Source: Bacillota bacterium (lineage in GTDB: Bacteria > Bacillota > Clostridia > Oscillospirales > CAG-382). From it: a DNA stretch of 38,576 bases. Each line of letters opens with the position of its first letter. Position 1 is the first letter of the stretch. Positions 15,791-24,106 of this stretch are shown here, piece by piece. The stretch spans positions 1 through 38,576 of the forward strand of contig JAKPGJ010000018.1 in assembly GCA_029550965.1 (NCBI GenBank), written 5' to 3'. A program made the position numbers and the translations under genes. The notes under the pieces were generated by a model. The model had not been told where the DNA came from, did no database searches, and saw only the letters and a program-made list of their open reading frames with translations.

Positions 15791-18700
15791 TTAAAGCGAC
15801 CCTTTGCGGCGCTTTTTGAGCGATGCGCAGAATCCCAGCGCGCTTATCGCCATGAAAGCAATCAGCAGAATCGGCTGCGTACGGTCGCCGGTGTCTACAT
15901 TATCCGGTTCGCTGGATTCCGCAGGTTCACTGGATTCCGTCGGTTCGCTGGTATCCAATTGCTCTTGAATCTTCGCCAGCAATTCGCCGCAGGTATCGAT
16001 GATGCTCTGGAGTTTCGCTTTTTCTTCGTCCGTAGCGGCATCGGTTTTAACCGCCAGAACGGCATTTTTAACGCTCTCAATCGCGGCGGCGTCGTTCTCG
16101 GTTACGTTTTCGGTCGTCAAGCCTTGAATCGGCGCTGCCAGTGATTGAATGGCTTTCATATAAACCGTAACCGTCGTTGTGTTGCCCGCTTTATCCGTAG
16201 AGACAATGACATAGGCTGCGTCCCGGTCGCCGGGCAGCGTTACGACGTTTGCCTGTTGATTGCCGGACAGTACGCTAAAGATAGCGTTACTGCTTCTTGC
16301 AATTTCGCCCATGTACGCTTCGCCGTTGACCGTCAAAGATTTTAGGTTGGTTTCATCCACGGTAATAACCTGCGTGGTGTAATAGGTTTCGCCGTCAACC
16401 ACGCCGCCGATTTCCGGTGCGGTCAAGTCGAATACCGCGCCGTCGGTGGACAGATAGGTCACATTGCCCGCGTTGTCGGTAATCTTCACATAGTAAACAA
16501 AGCTTTCCGCGTCGTTCGGGGCGACGGAGATTTCGCCCGCGTACGCCGTCCATTCCGTAATGTTCTCGATCTGCTCGACTGCTTTGTCCGACCTGTAGTA
16601 TTCGATGCTCGCGATGCCCGACAAATCGGAATCCGCAGTGATGATGATCGTCTGCGTCTCCTTGAAGAACAAACCGAACGTAATGGTGTTCAGGAAGGAG
16701 TTCCAAACATTGGTGCCGAGCGTGATTTTTCCGGTCGGGGCGGTATTGTCGACCTTATAGCTGTCGCTGAGTAGCTTGTCGGTCTGCGCGCCGTCGGAGG
16801 TACGTTTTAAGTAATACTCGGCGGTTTTATCGGTTCCATCTGTGTTGTCCAGAACGACCGAACCGCTCCAGTTTGCGCCGTCCAGACTGATCTGGAATCC
16901 CGCGGGTGCCGTCAGGCGGACGGCCGCGTTGTCTTTGAACCAGCCGCTGCTGCCGTTCGGGGTGTCCAGAACCGCGCGCTCGGAAACAGTCAAGTATTTT
17001 ATCTCAAAATCAGCGGATACGAAGTTGATCGCATAGTTTTCGGCTTTGAAAGCGTCGTTATCGGCAAGCACAAGGCTTCCGAGCCGGATCGCGTAGCTGC
17101 CGATTCCCTCGCCTGCTTCGCGGGTCAGCGAACCGGTGAACGCGGGCGTCTCGCCGCCGACTGCGCCGGAATAGCCGTAAGCGAATACCGGGTCGGCAGC
17201 GCCAAGATACTTAAACTGCCCGGAATTTGCCGCTATGGTAAGGGTTCTCTTTTCAACCGCGACTTCGACGGCGGCGGCAGCGCTGTCATGATAGTTCTCG
17301 TCGCCGACTCGAACAACCTGAACCGTAAACGAGCCTACTCCTTTTGCCGTGACAAGTCCTGTGCTCGGGTCAATCGTCGCGATGGAACCGGCCGGTGCGC
17401 TCTCGCCGGATATATTCTTCTCATTTACGATGCTCCAAACATATGCGCCGGCGCCGCTTCCGCCGCTCGCTTTGAACGTGAAACTGTCGCCGTATGTGAT
17501 TTTATCGGTCGATGCAGAGATCGCAACGCTTGCCGGATTTGCTTTCTCTACCGTAATCGTGACGGGGTCGGAGGTGATCGGGTTGTAGTCGTCATCCCCG
17601 GCTTTGGTCGCCACTACGGTCGCGGTTCCGGCTTTCAGAATCTTGACCGTGCTGCCATTGATGCTGATAACATCCGTGCCGCTGGTGACGGTAAAAGTAA
17701 CTTCACCCGTACCGCTGCCGCCGGTCGCGGAAAGCGCGAAGTCCGAATCTCCGTACGTCTTGGCGCTTACCGGCGCAATGACCAGCGGATTCTGGCTGCC
17801 CTTTGAGAATGTAAACGTTGTTGCTGCGCTAATTGCGCTGTTGTAGTTTTCGTCGCCGCTGTAAACTGCGACAAATTCATAGGTGTCGACGCTTCCCTGC
17901 GCGTAGAAGTCCGCCGTGCCGCCGACCGGAACGGTCGCGATCTCGCCGTTGTTCGCGATAAACTGAATGGTTCCGGTCGCGCCCTCCAGTCCGATGACCG
18001 AAAGGGTTACCTTGTTCGGTCTGGACTGCGACGACGGTGTGACGACAATCTGCGGCATTACATTTGCTTTCAACACAATCACGTCGATGCTGGTCGTGCT
18101 CGGCGCCTGATTGCCGGGAGCGTCCGCATAAGTCTCGCCCAGCGGGTTATAGCCGATGATCAGCGTGTGAACGCCCGCCGGCAGGGTTTTCAGATAGCTT
18201 GCCTTAAAGGTAATCGTATCGCCGCTGACCGTATAATCCGTGCTCGGCGTCAACGCGGCGCCGTTTCGTGTAATCTCCTTTATCGTATTGCCGTTGAGCG
18301 CAACGCGGGCGGTTACATCGGTTTCGCTAATTTTTATAAACGCGACGCTGTCGTCTGCCTGCGCGCTGTCGGTGTAAACCACGATGCCGTCCGTGTCAAG
18401 GTAGGTTACGTTGCCCGCGCCGTCGGTGATTTTGGCGTAGATGAAGCACTTCTCATTCGGGTTGATGTTAAACGACGCGCCGCTCACCCAGCCGGAAACG
18501 CTCGCGATGTCTTCCGCCGCAATCGGGGTTTCGGACTTGTAGTACGCGACCGTCGCGCCGGACAAATCGCTGTCGGCAGTGATGGAAACCGTCTTGGTCT
18601 CTTTGAAGAACAAACCGAACGTAATGGTGTTCAGGAACGAGTTCCATACATTGGTGCCGAGCGTGATTTTTCCGGTCGGACTCGTTTTGTCCAGCTTGTA

Positions 18701-20554
18701 TGTAACCGTGCATTCATGAATGATGCCTTCCAAATCTTTTACATAGAAGGTAAAGTTCGTGCCCGACGCCGAATCGGCCTCTTCGGTAATCGTCAGGCTG
18801 TTCGCGTAGGTTCCGGTCGGGGTTAAGCAAAGCGTGCTGCCGCCGACGCCGATGATGACGATGTCCTGATTGGTCCAGCCGTCGACGCCGCCGGAAACCG
18901 CATACAAACCGCTGTCATTCGGCGCGTATGCGATGCTGAATGTTCTGGCTGCCGTTCCGCTGTAGTTTCCTTTGAACGATATGGTTACCGTCGCGGTTCC
19001 GATATCCGTATTATTCTCATAACTTAACGCATAATCCGTGCCTTCCGCCAGTGTAACGCCGCTGCCTGTCACAATGGTCGGAACCGGCGCAATCGGATTT
19101 CCGGTGAAATAATAACCTGTGTCGATTCCGGCGATTGTAATATTGGCATCAGACGAAGCTTTTGGCTGAATGGTAATGAGCGAAACCATAGAAGCGCCCG
19201 CATAGTTCTCGTCCGGTTCGACGGTCGCTTTGCAGTAATAGGTTCCGGCGTCAACCGGCGCAGGAATCGGCTCTAAGCATAGGAAATCCTTGTAGAACTG
19301 ATATGTAATCGCACCGCTTGAACCGATTGCCGTCGCTTTTTCAATAACATCTACCGGATCGCCGGAATACTCCACGGTTTGATTCGGGAAAATTATTGTG
19401 GTCACATCTAAGATTTGATACGGCAGTTCGGCTATTGCCGCATTGTAATTGCTGTCGCCGCTATATACAGCCGTAATGCTGTTTATGCCGATATTTTGGG
19501 TTGCGCTGTTCCAATTCAGATTTACTGTGGCTGAAGAAGTGTTTACAGCGTATGTTGCGATCGTTAATGTGCCGTTCTTAATCTCTAAAGTTCCATTTAA
19601 AGCCTCCGCGCCGGTAACGCCTTTCAGGGTTACTATTAAAGCAACTTCAGTTCCAATCACCCGCGGCGAAGCCGGCGTCGCCGAGATGGTGATTTCCGGC
19701 GTTGCTTTGGTGATAATATATTTTACGTTATGATTTAGTCTAACCTGATAAAATGGGCTATACAGCGTGCCGATGCTGGGTGTAGACTCGCCGGGGTTCT
19801 TTATAGCCGGGAAGCTGATGCTTCCGGTAAACGGTTTGCTCTCGTCATAATAATCGCTGCAGGTGTAATCCAGAGAAGGGGTTACCTCAATGCCGTCATA
19901 GACCTTGCTTCTGCCGCCGGTCGGCGTCACCAGCGTGTAGTTATGAATGGACGCCAAATACGGATACCCGCAGCCGTCCGCATATATCCCCCAGTTGTTC
20001 GTGTCAAAAGTCCAGCCGGAGTATGTATTACGCCGCATCATCTCTTCGGTGGTTTTTCCGCTGACGTAGATCGTCAAACCGCCTGAAACTTCAGCAGCCG
20101 CATTGATTCCGGAATTGACGCTAAGATCAAAGAAGCTGGATACAACGCTGCCGCCGGCCAACCTGCCGACCAACCCTCCTTTGGTTGCGGTAAGATCGTC
20201 TATTTTGACGCTTGCGAAACAGTTTTGAATACTGCCCTGCTCTTGAACTCCGACCAAACCGCCGGCGCAAATGCCCCAAGTTTCTATATTTCCTATAGCA
20301 TAGCAGGATGTAATACTCCCTTTATTATACCCGACCAAACCGCCGCCCAAAGTAAAAGCGGTTACATAGCTGTTCGAATAACATTTCGTAATTGTTCCGC
20401 CATTTAAATTACCGGTCAGGCCGCCTATATTTTCATTTCCGATTACCTCTCCGACAGTATAGCAATTTTGGGTATTTCCGCCGGATTGATAACCAACCAG
20501 TCCGCCGACATTGTAGCCGCCGATTGTTCCGCCGGAAAATAATTCACCTCTCAC
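15791..20554 (-). CDS. Giant surface protein, C-terminal fragment: GLUG repeats, Ig-like repeats, cell-wall/membrane anchor
   Basis: The largest piece (1587 codons) of a surface protein split by frameshifts. Residues 1-125 are GLUG-type repeats (GGLVGYQSGG, GGLTGNLNGG, GGLVGYNKGS, GGLVGVQEQG, GGLVGRLAGG). About 230-1450 is a chain of Ig-like and MBG-type domains with recurring YSGDxNYN, YGDSFTFKA and DKTSPTGKITLG segments. One unit (KITLGTNVWNSFLNTITFGL) occurs twice almost unchanged. A helical region and an SEP/SSEP linker follow, then NVDTGD, a membrane helix (ILLIAFMAISALGFCASL) and KKRRKG, which resembles a sortase signal but lacks LPxTG. Its GTG start is only where the frame opens; in frame continuity it follows GK of the upstream fragment if one G is restored near 20549. 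An adhesin or stalk role is likely. Confidence 0.8.
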   Translation of the reverse strand: MRGELFSGGTIGGYNVGGLVGYQSGGNTQNCYTVGEVIGNENIGGLTGNLNGGTITKCYSNSYVTAFTLGGGLVGYNKGSITSCYAIGNIETWGICAGGLVGVQEQGSIQNCFASVKIDDLTATKGGLVGRLAGGSVVSSFFDLSVNSGINAAAEVSGGLTIYVSGKTTEEMMRRNTYSGWTFDTNNWGIYADGCGYPYLASIHNYTLVTPTGGRSKVYDGIEVTPSLDYTCSDYYDESKPFTGSISFPAIKNPGESTPSIGTLYSPFYQVRLNHNVKYIITKATPEITISATPASPRVIGTEVALIVTLKGVTGAEALNGTLEIKNGTLTIATYAVNTSSATVNLNWNSATQNIGINSITAVYSGDSNYNAAIAELPYQILDVTTIIFPNQTVEYSGDPVDVIEKATAIGSSGAITYQFYKDFLCLEPIPAPVDAGTYYCKATVEPDENYAGASMVSLITIQPKASSDANITIAGIDTGYYFTGNPIAPVPTIVTGSGVTLAEGTDYALSYENNTDIGTATVTISFKGNYSGTAARTFSIAYAPNDSGLYAVSGGVDGWTNQDIVIIGVGGSTLCLTPTGTYANSLTITEEADSASGTNFTFYVKDLEGIIHECTVTYKLDKTSPTGKITLGTNVWNSFLNTITFGLFFKETKTVSITADSDLSGATVAYYKSETPIAAEDIASVSGWVSGASFNINPNEKCFIYAKITDGAGNVTYLDTDGIVVYTDSAQADDSVAFIKISETDVTARVALNGNTIKEITRNGAALTPSTDYTVSGDTITFKASYLKTLPAGVHTLIIGYNPLGETYADAPGNQAPSTTSIDVIVLKANVMPQIVVTPSSQSRPNKVTLSVIGLEGATGTIQFIANNGEIATVPVGGTADFYAQGSVDTYEFVAVYSGDENYNSAISAATTFTFSKGSQNPLVIAPVSAKTYGDSDFALSATGGSGTGEVTFTVTSGTDVISINGSTVKILKAGTATVVATKAGDDDYNPITSDPVTITVEKANPASVAISASTDKITYGDSFTFKASGGSGAGAYVWSIVNEKNISGESAPAGSIATIDPSTGLVTAKGVGSFTVQVVRVGDENYHDSAAAAVEVAVEKRTLTIAANSGQFKYLGAADPVFAYGYSGAVGGETPAFTGSLTREAGEGIGSYAIRLGSLVLADNDAFKAENYAINFVSADFEIKYLTVSERAVLDTPNGSSGWFKDNAAVRLTAPAGFQISLDGANWSGSVVLDNTDGTDKTAEYYLKRTSDGAQTDKLLSDSYKVDNTAPTGKITLGTNVWNSFLNTITFGLFFKETQTIIITADSDLSGIASIEYYRSDKAVEQIENITEWTAYAGEISVAPNDAESFVYYVKITDNAGNVTYLSTDGAVFDLTAPEIGGVVDGETYYTTQVITVDETNLKSLTVNGEAYMGEIARSSNAIFSVLSGNQQANVVTLPGDRDAAYVIVSTDKAGNTTTVTVYMKAIQSLAAPIQGLTTENVTENDAAAIESVKNAVLAVKTDAATDEEKAKLQSIIDTCGELLAKIQEQLDTSEPTESSEPAESSEPDNVDTGDRTQPILLIAFMAISALGFCASLKKRRKGSL

Positions 20555-21903
20555 TTGCCTATACAGTAGACGTTTGTGATGTTGCCGTACTGCGCGCCTG
20601 CAAGAGCACCTACATAATTTTTTCCGAGTACTTCCTTGCCATCGGCAATGATAATGCCAAGGTTCTTTACCTCACTGTTCGCGGCCAGTCTGCTGAATAA
20701 TCCGACATACTCGGTATTCGTTTTGTTCATCCATAGTCCTTTGATTACGTGTCCGTCGCCGTCTAAATGCCCGTAGAACGCCTCGCTTCCGCCGATCGGA
20801 CTCCAGCCTTCACCGCTTGTCAGATAGGAGGAAAGATCAATATCGCAGGCGAGCTTCCAATAGGTGTCTTTGTAAGCGGCTCCTAAGAAGTTTCGTATAT
20901 TATCCAGCTGCTGCGGAGTTCGAATGAGGTAGGGATCATCGATTGAACCGCTGCCGTAACCGAAAACCTGATATCTCAAAACAGGATACTTTCCGCTCTC
21001 CATATACCATACGCTGGTGAAATTCCAACCCAATCTGTTTGTATATGTATCTTTATTTAGACTTTCCGAAACAGATATATCAGCGCCGTCTTTTTTATCT
21101 GCGCCTTTCCTAAGCGTTACATCTGTACCGGTAGTCTGATCATAAACCCGCATATTGGATAATGCATAGTTGTTCGATAATTCGATTGAGATATCATCAT
21201 AACCATTCACACAACCCATGTTTTTTGTACCGGAAACTGTGCCTTCGATTGATGCGTTCAGAGCAATGCAGTTCGTTATACAAAAACCATAGCCAACAAT
21301 ACCGCAGCAGTGTTTTCCGCTTACTTTGCCGCTGGCGTAGCAGTTTACGACTCCTTCGCTCACATCATCAGCGTAACTAAAACCGGCCAGTCCTCCTGCA
21401 TAAATTTCTCCTTCTACATTGCCTGTGGCATAACAGTTCTCTATGGCCGTTTCAGTTGCAAATCCACACAGACCGCCGACATATTCATTTCCATACACGT
21501 CAGAGGTTGCATAACAATTTCTAATAACCGAAAAACTTGCGGTCCCTATCAGCCCGCCTGCTCTCACTTTACTCGTTGGCTCACCAAAAACGCCGCCGCC
21601 AGTTACATTGCAGTTTGTTACAGTAGCTCCATTGATACATCCAATTAGCCCTCCTGCACCCATGTTGCCCCCTCTTACGCCTTTACTCGCATCAATGTTT
21701 ACGCTAAGGTTTTTAATTTCACCCTGTCTAACCTCAGAAAATAAACCAACAAAAGGAAGAGTTGGGCGGTTAATCCATAATCCGTTCACAGAATAACCCG
21801 CACCGTCGAAATTCCCATAAAAAACTACAGACGACACATCAGACCATGAACCAATCGGAAACCAGCCTTTCGTAGGAAAATTCGCAGCAAGAAAATCGGT
21901 CAA
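20551..21903 (-). CDS. Giant surface protein, middle fragment: GLUG repeats
   Basis: 450 codons between the two frameshifts. It contains two copies of a module beginning with DIDL-x-x-(F/Y)L followed by WxPIG and (F/Y)xGxxDGxGxxxxGLW, and a run of GLUG repeats (AGGLIGCINGA, AGGLIGTASFS, VGGLCGFATE, AGGLAGFSYAD), each followed by a NCYATGxV-type strand. GLUG motifs are found in M26-type peptidases and many clostridial surface proteins and form a repetitive beta structure. It has no own signal peptide or ribosome binding site, so it depends on the upstream fragment. The 5' junction lacks one base relative to the expected (L)ANDIDLTDFL. Confidence 0.75.
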   Translation of the reverse strand: MTDFLAANFPTKGWFPIGSWSDVSSVVFYGNFDGAGYSVNGLWINRPTLPFVGLFSEVRQGEIKNLSVNIDASKGVRGGNMGAGGLIGCINGATVTNCNVTGGGVFGEPTSKVRAGGLIGTASFSVIRNCYATSDVYGNEYVGGLCGFATETAIENCYATGNVEGEIYAGGLAGFSYADDVSEGVVNCYASGKVSGKHCCGIVGYGFCITNCIALNASIEGTVSGTKNMGCVNGYDDISIELSNNYALSNMRVYDQTTGTDVTLRKGADKKDGADISVSESLNKDTYTNRLGWNFTSVWYMESGKYPVLRYQVFGYGSGSIDDPYLIRTPQQLDNIRNFLGAAYKDTYWKLACDIDLSSYLTSGEGWSPIGGSEAFYGHLDGDGHVIKGLWMNKTNTEYVGLFSRLAANSEVKNLGIIIADGKEVLGKNYVGALAGAQYGNITNVYCIGK

Positions 21904-22172
21904 GTCGATATCGTTTGCCGCTTGAAGTATTTATTTCGAGAAGCATCATCAGTAAATTTTCCAACATTATAAAGCTGCTCCGGCGTTTTTATGATATATG
22001 GGTTGCTCGCTGTTCCGTCTCCCCCTGCAAATAACGATCCTTCTGCATTTACAGTCTCTGTAAATACAGGCACTTCGGGAGCGACCATTGCAAGCAAAAA
22101 AGAAAAAACCAATCCTATTGTTATAAACTTCTTACTCAGTGATTTTTTTGCACGCATATTCTTTTCTCCCAA
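21900..22172 (-). CDS. Giant surface protein, N-terminal fragment with signal peptide
   Basis: 90 codons. The chosen ORF start is ATG at 22172, but MRAKKSLSKKFIT (ATG at 22157, with GGGAGAAAAG upstream) is an equally good start. A signal peptide (KKFITIGLVFSFLLAMVAPEVPVF) is followed by GDGTASNPYIIKTPEQLYNVGKF, the standard opening of a GLUG-protein module, echoed later by GSIDDPYLIRTPQQLDNIRNF in the middle fragment. The frame ends after KYFKRQTIST; the next frame supplies ANDIDLTDFL, so one base is missing near 21925. Upstream (22173-22278) is an AT-rich leader with no convincing promoter. Confidence 0.75.
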   Translation of the reverse strand: MGEKNMRAKKSLSKKFITIGLVFSFLLAMVAPEVPVFTETVNAEGSLFAGGDGTASNPYIIKTPEQLYNVGKFTDDASRNKYFKRQTIST

Positions 22173-22278
22173 AATAAAAAATTTATTACGATTAAAAAAT
22201 ATGATTCGGACAAAATCAGTATATAATAAAAAATTTAATTTGTATAGTGTTTTCTTAATTTATTTTTGGTTTTTTTGC

Positions 22279-22311
22279 AAAAAAAAACGCCTGCCGAGGA
22301 ATCGGCAGACG
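22279..22311 (-). terminator. Terminator downstream of the bacteriohemerythrin-CheX operon
   Basis: On the minus strand GCGTCTGCCGA, loop TTCC, TCGGCAGGCG, then a run of nine T. It follows the structured stretch 22323-22432. Confidence 0.85.
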
Positions 22312-22322
22312 CAAATTTCTTA

Positions 22323-22451
22323 CCCATTGACTGAAAAGAACGCATACGCTTCCTCCGCTAACCTTCTTAAAGAATTGCCGCCGAGCGTATGCGCAGTAAA
22401 ATGAAAATAGTCGGGTTTTTCATCCGACTTTTTTATTGCTGTTTTCTATAT
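22323..22451 (-). other. Structured 3' region or small-RNA-like element, unassigned
   Basis: Between the cheX stop and the terminator lie a small hairpin (AGTCGG/CCGACT, 22409-22429) and a larger stem of GCATACGCT with AGCGTATGC (22342-22392) enclosing about 33 bases. On the minus strand one frame is open for about 42 codons and reads like protein (KSDEKPDYFHFTAHTLGGN, then SLRRLAEEAYAFFSVNG, stop), but it follows a TAG and has no ATG, GTG or TTG start. So it may be a conserved RNA, a gene remnant or a mobile repeat. I cannot match it to a riboswitch class. Confidence 0.4.
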
Positions 22452-22488
22452 AAAATCGCGCTTCATGCTTATTGTACGCTAACGCGTT

Positions 22489-22977
22489 TTATGCTTTTTC
22501 GGCGCCGCTTTTGACATTGAGCAATATGTTCAGGTCGATATCACCGATTTCGGAGCAAATCTGCATGCCCGAGACGAATTTGTATTTCGCGGACGCGTCT
22601 GCGATTGTTTCTGGCGCGATAAACTCCGGCGGCAGAATGTCGCAGGTAATGTCCTGTGTCGAAAGCGCCGACATCACGTTACCGCTGATGATGTTCGCGA
22701 TTTCGCCCATCGCGGACGCGACAAACTCGTCCACCTCGTTAAACTCCATGCCGCCGCTCATAATCTTCACGATTTTCAGAGAGGTTTCCTTCGGGAAATG
22801 ATAGACAACCATGCCCTCCATGTCGCCGATTACGCGTATCGCAATATCCACATTGCCGGCCGGATAGCAAACGCCGTCCACGCAAAGCGGCTTGTCGGTT
22901 ATGTTGCTGATATCCAGCATCAGCTGAAATACTTCACGCGTTGCGTTGAAGAAAGGTTTATACAATACGTTCTCCAT
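22489..22977 (-). CDS. CheX-like chemotaxis phosphatase
   Basis: 162 residues of the CheX/CheC-like fold. The central helix FVASAMGEIANIISGNVMSAL carries the E-x2-N motif that in CheX attacks phosphorylated CheY. The pattern of two repeated beta-alpha halves (VDIAIRVIGDMEGMVVYHF, CDILPPEFIAPETIA) is typical. The start is ATG at 22977, nine bases after the bacteriohemerythrin stop, with AGGGG upstream. No other chemotaxis gene is in the window, so it may serve a non-chemotactic CheY-like receiver. The coupling with an oxygen-binding protein suggests a link between oxygen signals and motility or a two-component output; that is inference. Confidence 0.82.
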   Translation of the reverse strand: MENVLYKPFFNATREVFQLMLDISNITDKPLCVDGVCYPAGNVDIAIRVIGDMEGMVVYHFPKETSLKIVKIMSGGMEFNEVDEFVASAMGEIANIISGNVMSALSTQDITCDILPPEFIAPETIADASAKYKFVSGMQICSEIGDIDLNILLNVKSGAEKA

Positions 22978-22986
22978 ACCTATGCC

Positions 22987-23400
22987 TTACACCCCTTTCT
23001 TTTTCGCGTAAGCGCCAATCTTCTGGTCATCCGCCGCAACGTGATGAATAAGCCATGCCAACAGCTTTCCGGCAAACTGCTGGATTAACTTTTCGTCATA
23101 GCCCTTCTGCTCGTATTCTGCGGCAAACTGCGCTACGTAGCTTACCATATCGTCATGCGTTTGTTTATGCGCGTCATACTCGGGATAACCGATTTGAATC
23201 TGATATGCTTCCTCGTCGCGGAAATGCGTAATCACGTAATCTTTCATAAAGCTTAAGGTCTCGTTGACCTTGCCGACCCTCTCCTCCCACGAGGACGAAG
23301 AGCGCAGGACTTCTAAAAAATCGGACACTCTTCTAAACAGCTCCCGATGCTGCGCGTCAATCTGCTCGACACCGAGATTGTACTTGTCTTTCCACAGCAT
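22987..23400 (-). CDS. Bacteriohemerythrin
   Basis: A 137-residue single-domain hemerythrin, an oxygen-binding diiron four-helix bundle in the cytoplasm. Ligands are visible in the canonical order: His18 (DAQHREL), His59 and Glu63 (THFRDEE), His78 and His82 (YDAHKQTHDD), and His about 118-119 with Asp about 123 (WLIHHVAADD). In anaerobes it is thought to store, scavenge or sense oxygen. The start is ATG at 23400 with AAAGGGA upstream and a strong promoter about 50 bases before. It is the first gene of a two-gene operon with the CheX-like protein. It is full length and intact. Confidence 0.93.
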   Translation of the reverse strand: MLWKDKYNLGVEQIDAQHRELFRRVSDFLEVLRSSSSWEERVGKVNETLSFMKDYVITHFRDEEAYQIQIGYPEYDAHKQTHDDMVSYVAQFAAEYEQKGYDEKLIQQFAGKLLAWLIHHVAADDQKIGAYAKKKGV

Positions 23401-23450
23401 GTAATCATCCCTTTCTTTTCAGTTTCGATTAAAAATGACATTTTTTCCAT

Positions 23451-23479
23451 ATTATATCGTTTGTTTGTTCATAAGTCAA
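23451..23479 (-). promoter_or_regulatory. Sigma-A-type promoter of the bacteriohemerythrin operon
   Basis: On the minus strand TTGACT (23479-23474), 17-base spacer, TATAAT (23456-23451), about 50 bases before the start codon. One of the best promoter matches in the window. Confidence 0.82.
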
Positions 23480-23601
23480 ATATTTTTAACCAATTTTTCG
23501 GTAGAATTTTTTTTTAATCAACGCTGCTTGCCCCGCTTTACAAACGCTATGTAAAAATGTATTATAAGAACCGAACGTTTATCATCGGAGGTACAGATTT
23601 A

Positions 23602-23994
23602 ATGGAAAAAGTGTATCGGTTTTTTAAGGAAGTCGGTACTTATTATCTTGCGACAGTAGAAGGCGACCAGCCGAGAGTCCGGCCTTTCGGCACCGTTCTC
23701 ATTTATGAGGGCAAACTGTATATTCAGACCGGCAGGAAGAAAGCCGTCTCGAAACAGCTTGCGAAAAACCCGAAAGCGGAAATCTGCGCGTTCAAGGACG
23801 GCGTATGGCTGCGCGTCGCGGGCGAGCTTGTTGACGACGACCGCTATGAAGTAAAAAAAGCAATGCTGGACGCTTACCCGGAACTTCGGTCCATGTACGA
23901 CGAAAACGACGGCAACACGCAGGTGCTCTATTTTAAAAACGCGACCGCGACCTTCAGTTCTTTCACCGCCCCGCCGGAAGAGATGCAGTTTTAA
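23602..23994 (+). CDS. Pyridoxamine 5'-phosphate oxidase-fold flavoprotein
   Basis: About 130 residues from ATG at 23602 (MEKVYRFFKEVGTYYLATVEGDQPRVRPFG), with GGAGG ten bases upstream; an ATG at 23557 in the same frame lacks such a site. The split-barrel pattern is clear: TYYLATVEGDQPRVRPFGTV, LYIQTGRKKAVSKQL, NPKAEICAF, WLRVAGELVDDD. Small clostridial members of this group bind FMN or F420-like cofactors, and some act on nitro compounds; no specific reaction can be given. The gene is monocistronic, followed by two hairpin terminators. Confidence 0.85.
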   Translation: MEKVYRFFKEVGTYYLATVEGDQPRVRPFGTVLIYEGKLYIQTGRKKAVSKQLAKNPKAEICAFKDGVWLRVAGELVDDDRYEVKKAMLDAYPELRSMYDENDGNTQVLYFKNATATFSSFTAPPEEMQF

Positions 23995-24006
23995 GTGAAT
24001 AGAAAA

Positions 24007-24032
24007 AATCCTGCCGCATCCCCGGCAGGATT
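24007..24032 (+). terminator. Terminator after the PNPOx-fold gene
   Basis: AATCCTGCC and GGCAGGATT pair around GCATCCCC, then TTTTG. Confidence 0.8.
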
Positions 24033-24045
24033 TTGTTTTATGACA

Positions 24046-24071
24046 AAAGAGCCTTTCTGCAAAGGCTCTTT
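24046..24071. terminator. Second, bidirectional terminator
   Basis: AAAAGAGCCTTT and AAAGGCTCTTTT pair around CTGC. It can serve the minus-strand discoidin-like gene that ends just to the right. Confidence 0.8.
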
Positions 24072-24106
24072 TGCGTTATTCTAAAAAGATTTTTACGAAT
24101 TGTATT

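Noticed and set aside
15900..15937. Sortase LPxTG motif at the C-terminus of the giant surface protein
   Set aside because: The sequence is NVDTGD; without the proline it is only a resemblance, so wall anchoring by sortase is not claimed as certain.
22342..22392. Known riboswitch at the large stem
   Set aside because: It lies after, not before, the operon genes, and I could not match core sequences of TPP, FMN, SAM, c-di-GMP, ZTP, fluoride or cobalamin classes.
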